From Desulforapulum autotrophicum (GTDB lineage: Bacteria > Desulfobacterota > Desulfobacteria > Desulfobacterales > Desulfolunaceae), in NCBI GenBank assembly GCA_020723285.1, contig DYJE01000003.1, positions 1 through 64,000 of the forward strand: a stretch of 64,000 nucleotides of DNA, written 5' to 3'. Shown here in pieces: positions 40,482 to 49,578 of this stretch; the first letter of the stretch is position 1, and the number at the start of each line of letters is the position of its first letter. Below the pieces are notes generated by a model. The model saw only the letters and a list, made by a program, of their open reading frames with translations, searched no databases and was not told the DNA's origin. Made by a program: the position numbers and the translations under genes.

Positions 40482-41573
40482 TCAGGCAGGGTTCAGCTTT
40501 CTGATTTCATCCCAGATGCCCAATTCGGCGATTTTTTTGCAGACCATGCAGCCTCTGTAAGCCACGGATACCTGTGTATCAGGTCCGAGAAGATCATCGA
40601 GTTTTTCACGGAACCGGGGTTTGAGTTTCGGCCTGTAGGATTCCACGGCGTCAAGGACACCCATGGACCTTATGCGTCGAAGGAATTCCCGGGTTTCGAG
40701 AAACTCATCCAGGGTTTTTTCGGTCATGCCCCCCACCGGGGCAAGGTCGAAATCCGGGTTGTCCCTGAACGGAAGGCAGTAATGCCAGGCTTTGTCGACA
40801 AACGGGCTCCGGCCGCAGTGGGCGGAAAAAGAGAGGGTGTTCATGATGTGACGGTTGGGGATGTCATCGAATGCCTCGTCATGGATTTTAAGTCGGCTGG
40901 TCACGTCCCTGCGAAAATAAGGAAGAAAGGAACCCAGATTTGATTTGTCCGCAGAACCCAGTGACAGCGAAGGGCATTCAGCCATCTCGTTTTCTCCGGC
41001 ACCCATGGGAGCCAGAGGCGTGACGCGCTGGAACACGTCCGGGTAGTTTTGTTTGAGGATCAGATCGGTGTCGTCGTTTTTGAGAAGGGTCACAAGGGCG
41101 ATGGGCATGATGGTGTTTCCGGGCTTTCGGGCCTGGTCTGTCAGATGACCCAGGGGAAGACACCGGCCGTCGATGAGGTTTTCCTGATATTCAGCGACAC
41201 TTAAGCCCACAATCACTGTCTGGTCCACACCGTGGGATATCCGTGTGAACAGCTGATCGGCAAATTCCTTTTTTTCCAGGCGTTTTCCGTTGGTGGGCAT
41301 GGTGATGCTTCGGATTTTTCCTGTTTTCGAAAGGGCTGAAATCACGTCGGCCACGTCAAGCCCCTCGTCTTTCCACACGGTGGGTTCACCGCCGGTGACG
41401 AATTGAAACCCGATGTCGAACCTGACGGCCACACGATGGATGTCTTCCAAGTACCGTTCAAAAATAGTCCGGGTCATATGATGGACTTTTTCCCCTGGAA
41501 CCCTCAGACACACCCGGCATCGTTTGTTACAGGCATCGGTGAGCTGAAGGGCGGGGTAGATTCGATCGTTCAT
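40482..41573 (-). CDS. Radical SAM protein
   Basis: A 363-residue radical SAM enzyme of unknown substrate. The cluster motif is C15-x3-C19-x2-C22 (CNKRCRVC) and the GGE motif is VTGGEPTVW near residue 61. The C-terminal half has a Cys pair with CMVCKK near residue 344 and a CGRSP/WHYC pair near 246-262, which could hold an auxiliary cluster as in SPASM-like proteins. It is upstream of arsR-hgcAB on the same strand with a 139-bp gap, so linkage to mercury methylation is not established. Confidence 0.85.
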   Translation of the reverse strand: MNDRIYPALQLTDACNKRCRVCLRVPGEKVHHMTRTIFERYLEDIHRVAVRFDIGFQFVTGGEPTVWKDEGLDVADVISALSKTGKIRSITMPTNGKRLEKKEFADQLFTRISHGVDQTVIVGLSVAEYQENLIDGRCLPLGHLTDQARKPGNTIMPIALVTLLKNDDTDLILKQNYPDVFQRVTPLAPMGAGENEMAECPSLSLGSADKSNLGSFLPYFRRDVTSRLKIHDEAFDDIPNRHIMNTLSFSAHCGRSPFVDKAWHYCLPFRDNPDFDLAPVGGMTEKTLDEFLETREFLRRIRSMGVLDAVESYRPKLKPRFREKLDDLLGPDTQVSVAYRGCMVCKKIAELGIWDEIRKLNPA

Positions 41574-41910
41574 GGCAGCCTCGTGTACAAAGGAGTTAAA
41601 AATTTAAAAACCTGTCAAAAAACATGTCGTATCAGATCAACCGCACCTTGGCCAGTATTTCCTAAAAAAAATAGGATAATTGGTTCTGCTTATGAGAATT
41701 ACACGTTGCGCATCCTGATGACATGAAGTAAATATTTCACTGTGATCTTTAAAGCGTGATCTGACGATAAAAACATATCTAACAAAAAAATAAGCTCATA
41801 CATTAAGCATGTTTTGATGTCACGCGGCATCGGCATCACAATGCCCCGTGACGGAATCGAAGATGATGCATGAATCGTGTCCGGTACGCCCGGACATGCC
41901 GGAGGGTGAA
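41574..41910. other. Intergenic region between radical SAM and glycerol-3-phosphate dehydrogenase genes
   Basis: Divergent promoters for the radical SAM gene (minus) and the dehydrogenase (plus) should lie here. I see no consensus promoter, palindrome or RNA structure strong enough to name. GGAGGG at 41901-41906 serves the ATG at 41911. Confidence 0.4.
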
Positions 41911-43470
41911 ATGATCCGTAGTGAAATGCTGACAAGGCTTGAACGAGAGACGAAAATATGGGACGTGGTGATCATTGGTGGCGGGGCCACCGGGCTTGGG
42001 GCCGCCGTTGAAGCCGCGTCCAGAGGGTTTTCCACCCTTCTGGTTGAACAGGGCGATTTTTCCCAGGGCACATCGAGCCGGAGCACGAAACTGATTCATG
42101 GGGGCATCCGTTACCTTCAGCAGGGAAATATTTCTCTTGTTCTTGAAGCCCTTCACGAACGGGGACTCCTTCTTCAGAACGCCCCGCACCTTGTGCATCA
42201 CCAGTCATTTGTGGTTCCCAACTACAGCTGGTGGGAAGGTCCGTTTTACGGGGTGGGCTTAAGAGTCTACGATGTTCTTGCAGGGAAGCTTGGTCTCAAG
42301 AAATCTACGGTTCTTTCAAGGGAGAGCGTGCTGGAAAAGATCAGGACCCTTGAACCCAGGGATCTTAAAGGCGGTGTCATCTATTACGACGGCCAGTTCG
42401 ACGACGCCAGGCTGGCCGTGACCCTGGCCCAGACCGCCGAAGACCTGGGAGCCTGTGTGGTCAACTACGCCCAGGTGACAGGCCTTATCAAATCCAGCGG
42501 ACTGGTCTCAGGCGTCAAGGTGTTGGACAAGCTGTCCGGCCGGGAATACGACGTCATGGGGAAAGCCGTGGTGAACGCCACGGGTATTTTCGTCGATTCA
42601 CTCCTGAAAATGGACGCCCCGGACCATGAGGAAATCATATCGCCCAGCCAGGGTGTCCATATCGTTCTCGACAAGTCTTTCCTGCCCGGCGACACGGCCA
42701 TTCTCGTTCCCCATACCGAGGACGGGCGGGTTCTTTTCGCCGTTCCATGGCATGACCGGGTGATCGTGGGCACCACGGACACCCCGGTGGACAAGCCCAC
42801 CCTCGAACCCAGACCGTTCAAGGAAGAGCTGGATTTCCTCCTGGACCATGCGGCGAAATACCTGACCAAAGATCCGTCGGCGAAAGATGTCCTGTCTGCC
42901 TTTGCCGGAATCAGACCCCTGGTGAACGCCGGGGGAGGAAAGAAAACCGCCGCTCTTTCAAGGGATCATCACCTGAGCGTTTCTCCGTCGGGTCTGATCA
43001 CCATTGCGGGTGGGAAGTGGACCACGTACCGGAAAATGGGCGAAGATGTCATTGACGCGGCCATTCCCATCGGGGGGCTTGAATCCCGGAAATCGCGCAC
43101 CCGGAATCTGAGCCTGAACGGCTGGTCCGTGGACGACGAGGGAAATGCACCTTATTCACTTTACGGCAACAACGCGCGGTTCATCAAACGCATCGCAGAA
43201 GCGGATCCCAGTCTTGACCGGCTCATTCACGAACGGCTTCCTTACCGTTTCGCGGAAATCGTCTGGGCTGTCCGGCATGAAATGGCCGTGTTTCCGGACG
43301 ACGTGCTGTCCCGGAGGACAAGGGCTCTCATTCTTGACGCACGGGCCAGCATGGAAGCCGCACCCGAAGTGGTCCGGGTCATGGCCACTGAAATGGGCAA
43401 AGACGAAACGTGGCAGAAGGAACAGCTATACCGTTATCTGGAACGGGCGGCGTCGTATCTCGTGGCATGA
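41911..43470 (+). CDS. glpD: Glycerol-3-phosphate dehydrogenase, FAD-dependent
   Basis: Flavoprotein that oxidises sn-glycerol 3-phosphate to dihydroxyacetone phosphate and passes electrons to the membrane quinone pool. I chose the ATG at 41911, with GGAGGG about 5 bp upstream. The 519-residue protein opens with the Rossmann motif VVIIGGGATGLGAAVEAASRG, followed by SSRSTKLIHGGIRYL, a DAO-type segment, then GGKWTTYRKMGEDV near residue 380 and a C-terminal helical domain. It matches the aerobic GlpD and anaerobic GlpA catalytic-subunit family; no glpB or glpC gene follows, favouring the single-subunit type. Confidence 0.92.
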   Translation: MIRSEMLTRLERETKIWDVVIIGGGATGLGAAVEAASRGFSTLLVEQGDFSQGTSSRSTKLIHGGIRYLQQGNISLVLEALHERGLLLQNAPHLVHHQSFVVPNYSWWEGPFYGVGLRVYDVLAGKLGLKKSTVLSRESVLEKIRTLEPRDLKGGVIYYDGQFDDARLAVTLAQTAEDLGACVVNYAQVTGLIKSSGLVSGVKVLDKLSGREYDVMGKAVVNATGIFVDSLLKMDAPDHEEIISPSQGVHIVLDKSFLPGDTAILVPHTEDGRVLFAVPWHDRVIVGTTDTPVDKPTLEPRPFKEELDFLLDHAAKYLTKDPSAKDVLSAFAGIRPLVNAGGGKKTAALSRDHHLSVSPSGLITIAGGKWTTYRKMGEDVIDAAIPIGGLESRKSRTRNLSLNGWSVDDEGNAPYSLYGNNARFIKRIAEADPSLDRLIHERLPYRFAEIVWAVRHEMAVFPDDVLSRRTRALILDARASMEAAPEVVRVMATEMGKDETWQKEQLYRYLERAASYLVA

Positions 43471-43742
43471 GGATATCTGGGCTTCACAGCTTGAGAACAC
43501 GGTCGAAACATTCGGGCAATTCGTCACTGTGGAAGTTTTACTTTTTTATATTGACTAATACCGGATCTTGAAATAAATTTTCCTTATCTTTACGGGTACA
43601 TCGCTATAAAACGTGTTATTTTCAATGGTTATCAGGCTTGTTGCTGACCAGTTCATTTTCGCCCGGATCACGTGCCCCGTTGTTCGCCCGAATGCTGATT
43701 GTAGACAGATTTCACCGGTTACCATGAAACGACTGATGGATT

Positions 43743-45809
43743 ATGCCAAAAATTCTGACCATTGACGACATCGAAGACAACCTGATCATTCAGTCGGTAA
43801 TTCTTTCAAGGTATATCCCGGACTGCATGGTGATTACGGCCACATCCGGTGCGGAGGGCATTGAAAAGGCCATTCGAGAAATTCCGGACACCATTCTCCT
43901 CGATATCATGATGCCCGGTATGGACGGGTTCGAAGTCTGCCGGCAGTTGAAATCCATCGAAACCACCCGGTCCATTCCGGTGATCATGCTCACCGGAGTC
44001 CGGATGGACACCAAGAACCGGGTCAAAGGTCTGGATGTGGGAGCTGACGCCTTTCTCACCAAACCCGTGGAAGCCATCGAACTTGTGGCCCAGGTCAACG
44101 TCATGCTCCGGATAAAAAACGCCGAAGCCCAGCTCCGTCAGGAAAAACAGCACCTGGAAAGTCTGGTTCGTAAAAGGACTCGGGCGCTTCAGACCTTGAG
44201 TCATTGCAGCCGGACCCTGGTTCACTCCGGCAGTGAACTCGAATTCATCCAGGACATCTGCCGGGTGGTGGTGGAGCAGGGCAGGTACCGAATGGCCTGG
44301 GTGGGATTCCCCATCCATGATGAGGATAAATCCATTCTTCCTGTGGCCTACTGGGGGGATGGCGAATGGTACAGGGCGGTGACGGAGAAGCAAAACTGCT
44401 GGAAAGAAGAAGGGATAGGTCTGGGACCGGTGGGGGCCGCCCTTCGCACAGGAAAGCCCCAGGTGATCCATGATCTCAGAAACGACGGGTTTTACAGGTC
44501 ATGGTGTCCGGACATGCTGGATAAAGGTGGGGAGTCGGTCATTGCCCTTCCTCTGATGAACAGCGGAAAAGCGGTGGGTGTCCTTAATATTGTCGCCGAA
44601 GAGTCCCAGGTTTTTGTGGATACGGAGTACGACCTCCTGATGGAGCTGGCGGACGACCTGGCCTACGGCATCATGATGTTCAGAGTTCAGGTGGAGAGGG
44701 AGGCGGCCCAGGCAGCCCTGAAAAACAGTGAAGAGCAGTATCGGAGTCTGTTTACCGGAATCCCTGTGGGAATATACCGGGCATCCATCGACGGAAAAAT
44801 CATCGACGCCAATCCGGCCCTTTGCAGGATACTCGCCGTTAAAAATATTCAGGACCTCATGTCCATCAATTTCATCAAAACCTATTTGAGAGATGATGAA
44901 ACCCGGCGTCTTTACCTTGAAGTCGGCAAAAAAGGAAAGGTGGACAATTTCGAAACCCGTGTGGTCAATTTCGAAGGCAAGGAAATCTGGATCTCCCTGA
45001 AACTCCAGGCCGTGTACGACAACGAACGGAAGCGGATTCTTTATGTGGAAGGTGCGGTGGAAGACATCACCCGACGCAAGAGAGCCGATGAACACATTCA
45101 CACGCTCACCCAGGAGCTGATCAAGGCCCAAGAAGGCGAGCGTCAGCGCATCGCCCGGGACCTGCACGACCATGTGGCCCAGAACCTGGGGGCGCTCAAG
45201 ATCACCTGCGAAACCCTTTTCATGAACCAGCTCGAAAACCCGGAACAGATGAAAAAGAGCATTCGGAATTTTTCCGGGGTTCTTTCCGAATCCATATCAT
45301 CGGTCCGGGATATCGCGTACAACCTGAGGCCACCCAACCTTGACCAGATGGGACTGATCCGCACCATTGCCCAATACTGCGAGGATTTTTCAGAAAAAAG
45401 CGATCTTGAGGTGGACTTCTTTTCAGCCGGGATGGAACATGTCAGTCTTGATTTCGACATGGAGATCAACCTATACCGACTGATTCAGGAAGCCCTGAAC
45501 AATGTAAAAAAGCATTCGGGTGCCGGGAAAGTGATCATCCGTATCGTGGCTTCCTCACCGGACATCATTGTCCGTATCGAAGACAACGGCCGGGGTTTCG
45601 AAGTCGAAAAGCGGATGAACGAGTCCATTCACGAAAAACGGATGGGACTTAAGAGCATGGAAGAGCGTGTCCGGCTCCTGGGCGGCGACATGACCATCAA
45701 GTCACGGCCCAACGAAGGGACGAAAATCCTGATCAAGGTGAGAAACACCAGTCCTGATCTTTTTGTCCGGGATGATATCGTGGCTTATGCGGACCGGGAA
45801 CTGATGTAG
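43743..45809 (+). CDS. REC-GAF-PAS histidine kinase of the NarX/DesK type
   Basis: A 688-residue soluble signalling protein. Receiver domain 1-120 (phospho-acceptor Asp54 in LLDIMMPGMDGFE), coiled coil to 150, GAF domain about 155-310, PAS domain about 330-450, then HisKA_3 with the His in RIARDLHDHVAQNLG near residue 475 and HATPase_c (VRIEDNGRGFEVEKR, MGLKSMEERV). An N-terminal receiver means it may be an intermediate in a phosphorelay. No NarL-type response regulator is adjacent, so its partner is unknown. Convergent with cinA. Confidence 0.9.
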   Translation: MPKILTIDDIEDNLIIQSVILSRYIPDCMVITATSGAEGIEKAIREIPDTILLDIMMPGMDGFEVCRQLKSIETTRSIPVIMLTGVRMDTKNRVKGLDVGADAFLTKPVEAIELVAQVNVMLRIKNAEAQLRQEKQHLESLVRKRTRALQTLSHCSRTLVHSGSELEFIQDICRVVVEQGRYRMAWVGFPIHDEDKSILPVAYWGDGEWYRAVTEKQNCWKEEGIGLGPVGAALRTGKPQVIHDLRNDGFYRSWCPDMLDKGGESVIALPLMNSGKAVGVLNIVAEESQVFVDTEYDLLMELADDLAYGIMMFRVQVEREAAQAALKNSEEQYRSLFTGIPVGIYRASIDGKIIDANPALCRILAVKNIQDLMSINFIKTYLRDDETRRLYLEVGKKGKVDNFETRVVNFEGKEIWISLKLQAVYDNERKRILYVEGAVEDITRRKRADEHIHTLTQELIKAQEGERQRIARDLHDHVAQNLGALKITCETLFMNQLENPEQMKKSIRNFSGVLSESISSVRDIAYNLRPPNLDQMGLIRTIAQYCEDFSEKSDLEVDFFSAGMEHVSLDFDMEINLYRLIQEALNNVKKHSGAGKVIIRIVASSPDIIVRIEDNGRGFEVEKRMNESIHEKRMGLKSMEERVRLLGGDMTIKSRPNEGTKILIKVRNTSPDLFVRDDIVAYADRELM

Positions 45810-45857
45810 GTATCTTCTGTGCTGATTCATAGGGTATGACCATACTCTCTGACCAAA

Positions 45858-47105
45858 CTATCCCATCTTAATTGCATGCCAAAGCGTTTCCAGCGCCTTC
45901 ATGGCGAAAATCTTCTTGTTCATGTCACGTTTACCGAAAGGACTTCTGAATGTATGGGTTTTTGTGCCCGATCCGGTGGAAATACCGATAAAGACGGTTC
46001 CCACAGGCTTTTCAGTTGTGCCTCCCGAGGGACCGGCGATGCCGCTGATGGCGAGACCGAAATCAGCACCCGCGATATCTCTTACATGCTCGGCCATTTC
46101 CGCCACGGTTTCTCGACTCACGGCTCCGTGGGCTGAAAGGGTCTCTTCCTTGACGTTCAAAACGCGATGTTTCGTCTCGTTGGCGTAGGTCACCGCGGAA
46201 AGGAGAAAGTAGGCCGAACTTCCCGGAACGTCGGTGATCATATGGGCGACCAGGCCTCCGGTACAGCTTTCCGCCACAGCCAGGGTTTTTCGTGTTTCGG
46301 TGAGAAGATCGCCGATTTCACGGGCCAGGGAATAACCCCGTGTTGAAAAGACATAATCCCCGGTCCGGTCCAGCACCCAGTTTTCAGCCTCTTTCAGAAG
46401 CCGGGCGATCCGGTCTTCATTTTCACCTTTGGCATACAGCTTGACATGGATCACCGGAAATACAGCCTGCAAGCCCAGGGTAACGCCGGGGAATTCATTC
46501 TCCACGCTTTTCAGCCGTTGATTTACGTCCGCTTCGGCGATTCCGAAATGAGAGAGCGTCGTCATTCTGTAAAGGGTTTGGGTATCGCCCGAAATCAGGA
46601 GAAGCGAAGGAATGACGTGAACCGCCATCATGTGTTTCATTTCCCAGGGCACTCCGGGTAAAAAGAAGAAGTGGGTTTCATCGTGGTTCATAGTGAATCC
46701 GGGAGCTGTACCCACGGCGTTTTCAAGGCATTTCGCCCCTTCGGGAATCAGCATCTGCTTGATGTTCGTCTCGGGAACCGGACGGCCCATGGCCGTGAAA
46801 TAGGCGTTGACCGACAACTCCGCGAAAGGATCGTGCACCAGTGAAAGTCTAAAGGCTTCGGCGGCGGCTTCGGCGGTCCTGTCGTCATCGGTGGGCCCCA
46901 ATCCTCCGGTGACCACCACGGCATCGGCCCGGTCACGGCTTTCTTGAAGGACCCGGACAATGTCTGTTTTCTGATCGCCCACACAACTGTGTCGTATCAC
47001 TTCAAAACCCGAATCTATAAGAGCTTGGGCGATATACGCCGCGTTGCTGTCGATCACCGCGCCGGTCAGCACTTCCTCGCCTGTGGATATGATTTCTATT
47101 TTCAT
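45858..47105 (-). CDS. cinA: CinA family protein
   Basis: A 415-residue two-domain protein. The N-terminal MoCF-biosynthesis-like domain (about 1-170) has IISTGEEVLTGAVIDSN and VVTGGLGPTDDD, and the C-terminal CinA/NMN amidohydrolase domain (about 255-410) has AESCTGGLVAHMIT and GISGIAGPSGGT. Family members recycle NMN by deamidation (PncC activity) and break down ADP-ribose. The domain order and length are normal. No competence genes are nearby. Confidence 0.93.
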   Translation of the reverse strand: MKIEIISTGEEVLTGAVIDSNAAYIAQALIDSGFEVIRHSCVGDQKTDIVRVLQESRDRADAVVVTGGLGPTDDDRTAEAAAEAFRLSLVHDPFAELSVNAYFTAMGRPVPETNIKQMLIPEGAKCLENAVGTAPGFTMNHDETHFFFLPGVPWEMKHMMAVHVIPSLLLISGDTQTLYRMTTLSHFGIAEADVNQRLKSVENEFPGVTLGLQAVFPVIHVKLYAKGENEDRIARLLKEAENWVLDRTGDYVFSTRGYSLAREIGDLLTETRKTLAVAESCTGGLVAHMITDVPGSSAYFLLSAVTYANETKHRVLNVKEETLSAHGAVSRETVAEMAEHVRDIAGADFGLAISGIAGPSGGTTEKPVGTVFIGISTGSGTKTHTFRSPFGKRDMNKKIFAMKALETLWHAIKMG

Positions 47106-47231
47106 GATCAGCGCCCCTGTCCTTTCGAAGAATTCTGTATTTCAATGAATCAATTGGTTCTTTATTTTTTCCTCAATTAATACTATGGTCACAGCTTTGA
47201 CAATGGAAATTCTATCAAAACGAGGTCCATC

Positions 47232-47645
47232 ATGAACGCCATCACAGTAAAAGATATCCTTTTTATTCTGATCGTGACCTGTATTCTCGGCGCTTGCTCC
47301 CAGGTCATCCGGTACAAGAATCCCGACGTACCGGACTATGCGGTGGGGATTCTCAAGACAGACAAGCCGGAGCGTGTCCGTATCTTCACCGTGGACGGAG
47401 TGAAAGCCACGGGGAAACTGAGGGACGAGTCGGTCCGCGAATTTCCCGACACCGTGAGACTCCTGCCGGGTTACCATGAAATCGTCCCCTGTCTGCTGAA
47501 CGCCAAAGGGGTTCGTTACGGAGAGAAACTGAACTTCTACGTTCAGGAAGAAAACACCTACGTTCTCAACCACAAGATCAAATGGGACAAGACCCTGAAA
47601 TTCTGGGTGGAATGCAACGGCGTGGACATCACCACCGAAGATTAG
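47232..47645 (+). CDS. Small lipoprotein of unknown function
   Basis: A 137-residue protein with a type-II signal peptide: a short N-region, hydrophobic core LFILIVTCI and lipobox LGAC with the lipidated Cys near residue 22. The mature part is predicted to be beta-rich (ERVRIFTVDGVKATGKL and LLPGYHEIVPCLL) and resembles no family I can name with certainty. It is convergent with the HAD gene and its last codons overlap that gene's end. Membrane-anchored periplasmic or outer-membrane location is expected. Confidence 0.75.
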   Translation: MNAITVKDILFILIVTCILGACSQVIRYKNPDVPDYAVGILKTDKPERVRIFTVDGVKATGKLRDESVREFPDTVRLLPGYHEIVPCLLNAKGVRYGEKLNFYVQEENTYVLNHKIKWDKTLKFWVECNGVDITTED

Positions 47646-48295
47646 GCCGGATTATACCACCGTCGCTCAAGTTCGATGCGCACATCGTGAAAATCATTCC
47701 AGGTCATGTAATGTCTGCCGCATCGTTCCAGATAGTCCGCAAGGTGCTTCCGCGCGAAAACAAGCGACGCCTCCATGGCCATGCCCTGATCAGTGACACC
47801 ATCACCCAGGGCCACGGCGTATGTGAAGGAATAGGTTCCCATGATTTTTTTCTTGTTCACCAGTTCCGTTCCGTCCTCGAAAGGGGATACGACTTTCAGG
47901 TATTCATCCGAGGTGTCCACATCGGCGGCGTAGATACCGTTCGCCCGTTCAGCCAGATGGCCCAGCTGACGGAGAACGAGGCCCATGAGCCCCCCGGATA
48001 TGACGATAAAAGGAATGTTTTTTTTATCGAGAAATTCGAGGAAACATTCAAAACCTTCTCTTAACGGAGTTCCGTTCACGAAATCCAGCATGTCAGGATA
48101 CCGTGATGAAGGAATGGATTCCACGATACGCCGGATGCCGTCCTTGAGGCTGAGCCGTCCGTTGAAAATGTCCCTGAGCAGGCGGTCCACCGTATCGGCG
48201 GCAAAGTGCCGGCACACTTTCACAAACGTGTCCTCCACGGTGATGGTTCCATCGAAGTCACAGAAAACAATACGTTTTTCAGGGTTTATCGTCAT
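47642..48295 (-). CDS. HAD superfamily phosphatase (MtnX/PSP-like)
   Basis: A 217-residue haloacid-dehalogenase-type phosphatase. Motif I is VFCDFDGTIT (nucleophile Asp and acid Asp near residues 13-15), motif II ISGG near 99, and motif III/IV VALGDGVTDQGMA near 165. The fold and length fit phosphoserine phosphatase or MtnX, the methionine-salvage phosphatase. No other methionine-salvage genes are nearby. It starts within the end of the CULT-domain gene (four-base overlap), so the two are co-translated. Confidence 0.88.
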   Translation of the reverse strand: MTINPEKRIVFCDFDGTITVEDTFVKVCRHFAADTVDRLLRDIFNGRLSLKDGIRRIVESIPSSRYPDMLDFVNGTPLREGFECFLEFLDKKNIPFIVISGGLMGLVLRQLGHLAERANGIYAADVDTSDEYLKVVSPFEDGTELVNKKKIMGTYSFTYAVALGDGVTDQGMAMEASLVFARKHLADYLERCGRHYMTWNDFHDVRIELERRWYNPA

Positions 48296-48756
48296 AGATC
48301 ATGCCTTTGGGACGGCTGGACGCCGGGAGCATCCCAGGCCATCAGTTTATTCAGTATCAGTCCGTTGAAACGGCTTGCCCCGGATGTGAACAGCCAGCCC
48401 AGGTGGGTGTAGCAGGTCCGGCATACGGCAATGCGCCAGGCATAGCCGCTGAACCAGGTGAACTCATAGGACGATTCTTTCGAATAGCCGCAACCCGGCG
48501 CATGCCTGAAGCAGCCCAGATCAAAATATAAACCGTGGGGATTGGTGAATCCGTGAATATGGGAGCCGTTAATTTCAATTTTTTCGGTGGTGGACGTGAT
48601 GATGTGCATGCAGGCCCGACAGACAAGGTATCCGCCTTCCCCTGTTTCATGGGCAAGGGGCAAATGAAGCGCGGCGGTTTTGCAAGCGGATTTCCCTTCC
48701 CGGCATTTTTTCCGGGATTTGTCGGGGCAGTAAAGTTCGGGTGATGACATCGTCAT
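48292..48756 (-). CDS. CULT domain (cereblon-type) protein
   Basis: A 154-residue cytoplasmic protein made mainly of a CULT domain, the thalidomide-binding fold of human cereblon. Zinc ligands are the CRAC (Cys46, Cys49) and CRTC (Cys112, Cys115) pairs. The aromatic cage residues are conserved: TWFSGYAWRIAV gives Trp101 and Trp107, and HLGWLF gives Trp121 and Phe123. The HIHGFTNPHG segment also fits the family. The N-terminal 40 residues carry further cysteines (Cys10, Cys18, Cys25) of unknown meaning. It is coupled to the HAD phosphatase gene, its only clear neighbour. The native ligand of bacterial CULT proteins is unsettled. Confidence 0.88.
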   Translation of the reverse strand: MTMSSPELYCPDKSRKKCREGKSACKTAALHLPLAHETGEGGYLVCRACMHIITSTTEKIEINGSHIHGFTNPHGLYFDLGCFRHAPGCGYSKESSYEFTWFSGYAWRIAVCRTCYTHLGWLFTSGASRFNGLILNKLMAWDAPGVQPSQRHDL

Positions 48757-48782
48757 GCCTGTTTTCCATGGATATACTGAAA

Positions 48783-49577
48783 TTATTCGCCCAGATTCCT
48801 GAAATCAAAAAGATTCCTGTCCGCAAGCTGGGAGGGTTCAATGTTCTGCATGCTGTTGAAGAGGGTTTCAACCCGTCCGGGGAAATCCTTTTTCCATGAG
48901 GCAAGGAGGGATTTCACCGTCTGTCTCTGGCTGCTTTCGGCCGCACCACAAAGGTTTCCCGGAATCACCGGGAACTGTTTCAATGTGGAGTAACGTTTGA
49001 GATCCTCTTCGGCGATATAGGCCATGGGCCGGATCACCACATGCTTGCCGCTGTCGGTCAGAAGTTTGGGCGGCATGGCCTTCATTTTTCCGCCGTAAAA
49101 CATGTTGAGGAAAAGGGTTTCAACCAAATCGTCTCTGTGATGGCCCAGGGCAATTTTCGTCATGCCGTTTTCTTCGGCGAAGCGGTAAAGCGCCCCTCGC
49201 CGAAGCCGTGAACAGAGCCCGCACATGTTTTTTCCGTCGGGGATTTTCCGTTTCACGGCTCCGTAAATGTCCTGATGGATAATTCGGTATTCGATACCCT
49301 GTTTTTCAAAAAAACGGGGCAGGACATCTTTGGGAAAGTCGGGCATATTCTGGTCCAGGCCCACGGCGGTCACATGAAATTTCTCTCTTGACTGACGGAG
49401 AAAACGGATAAGGAGGTCCAGGAGGGCAAAGGAATCCTTGCCGCCGGAATGACAGACCATGACCCGGTCTCCTTCAGCGATCATGGCGTAATCCCGCACC
49501 GCTTTGGCCATGAGATACACCAGGTGCCGTCCCAGTTTTTCAGCCCGTCGTTCCCGTGTCTCATCATCCATGATCAT
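48783..49577 (-). CDS. ttcA: tRNA 2-thiocytidine biosynthesis protein TtcA-like
   Basis: ATP-dependent thiolase that makes 2-thiocytidine at position 32 of some tRNAs. The PP-loop is CHSGGKDSFALLDLL near residue 42, and the iron-sulfur Cys pair is CGLC near 118, with a third cysteine in NLCG near 206. I chose the ATG at 49577, which lies just after the end of the DUF4105 gene; the frame is open upstream but would overlap that gene. 264 residues is a little shorter than E. coli TtcA, consistent with this start. Sits 26 bp after the CULT gene's start on the same strand. Confidence 0.88.
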   Translation of the reverse strand: MIMDDETRERRAEKLGRHLVYLMAKAVRDYAMIAEGDRVMVCHSGGKDSFALLDLLIRFLRQSREKFHVTAVGLDQNMPDFPKDVLPRFFEKQGIEYRIIHQDIYGAVKRKIPDGKNMCGLCSRLRRGALYRFAEENGMTKIALGHHRDDLVETLFLNMFYGGKMKAMPPKLLTDSGKHVVIRPMAYIAEEDLKRYSTLKQFPVIPGNLCGAAESSQRQTVKSLLASWKKDFPGRVETLFNSMQNIEPSQLADRNLFDFRNLGE

Positions 49578-49578
49578 G

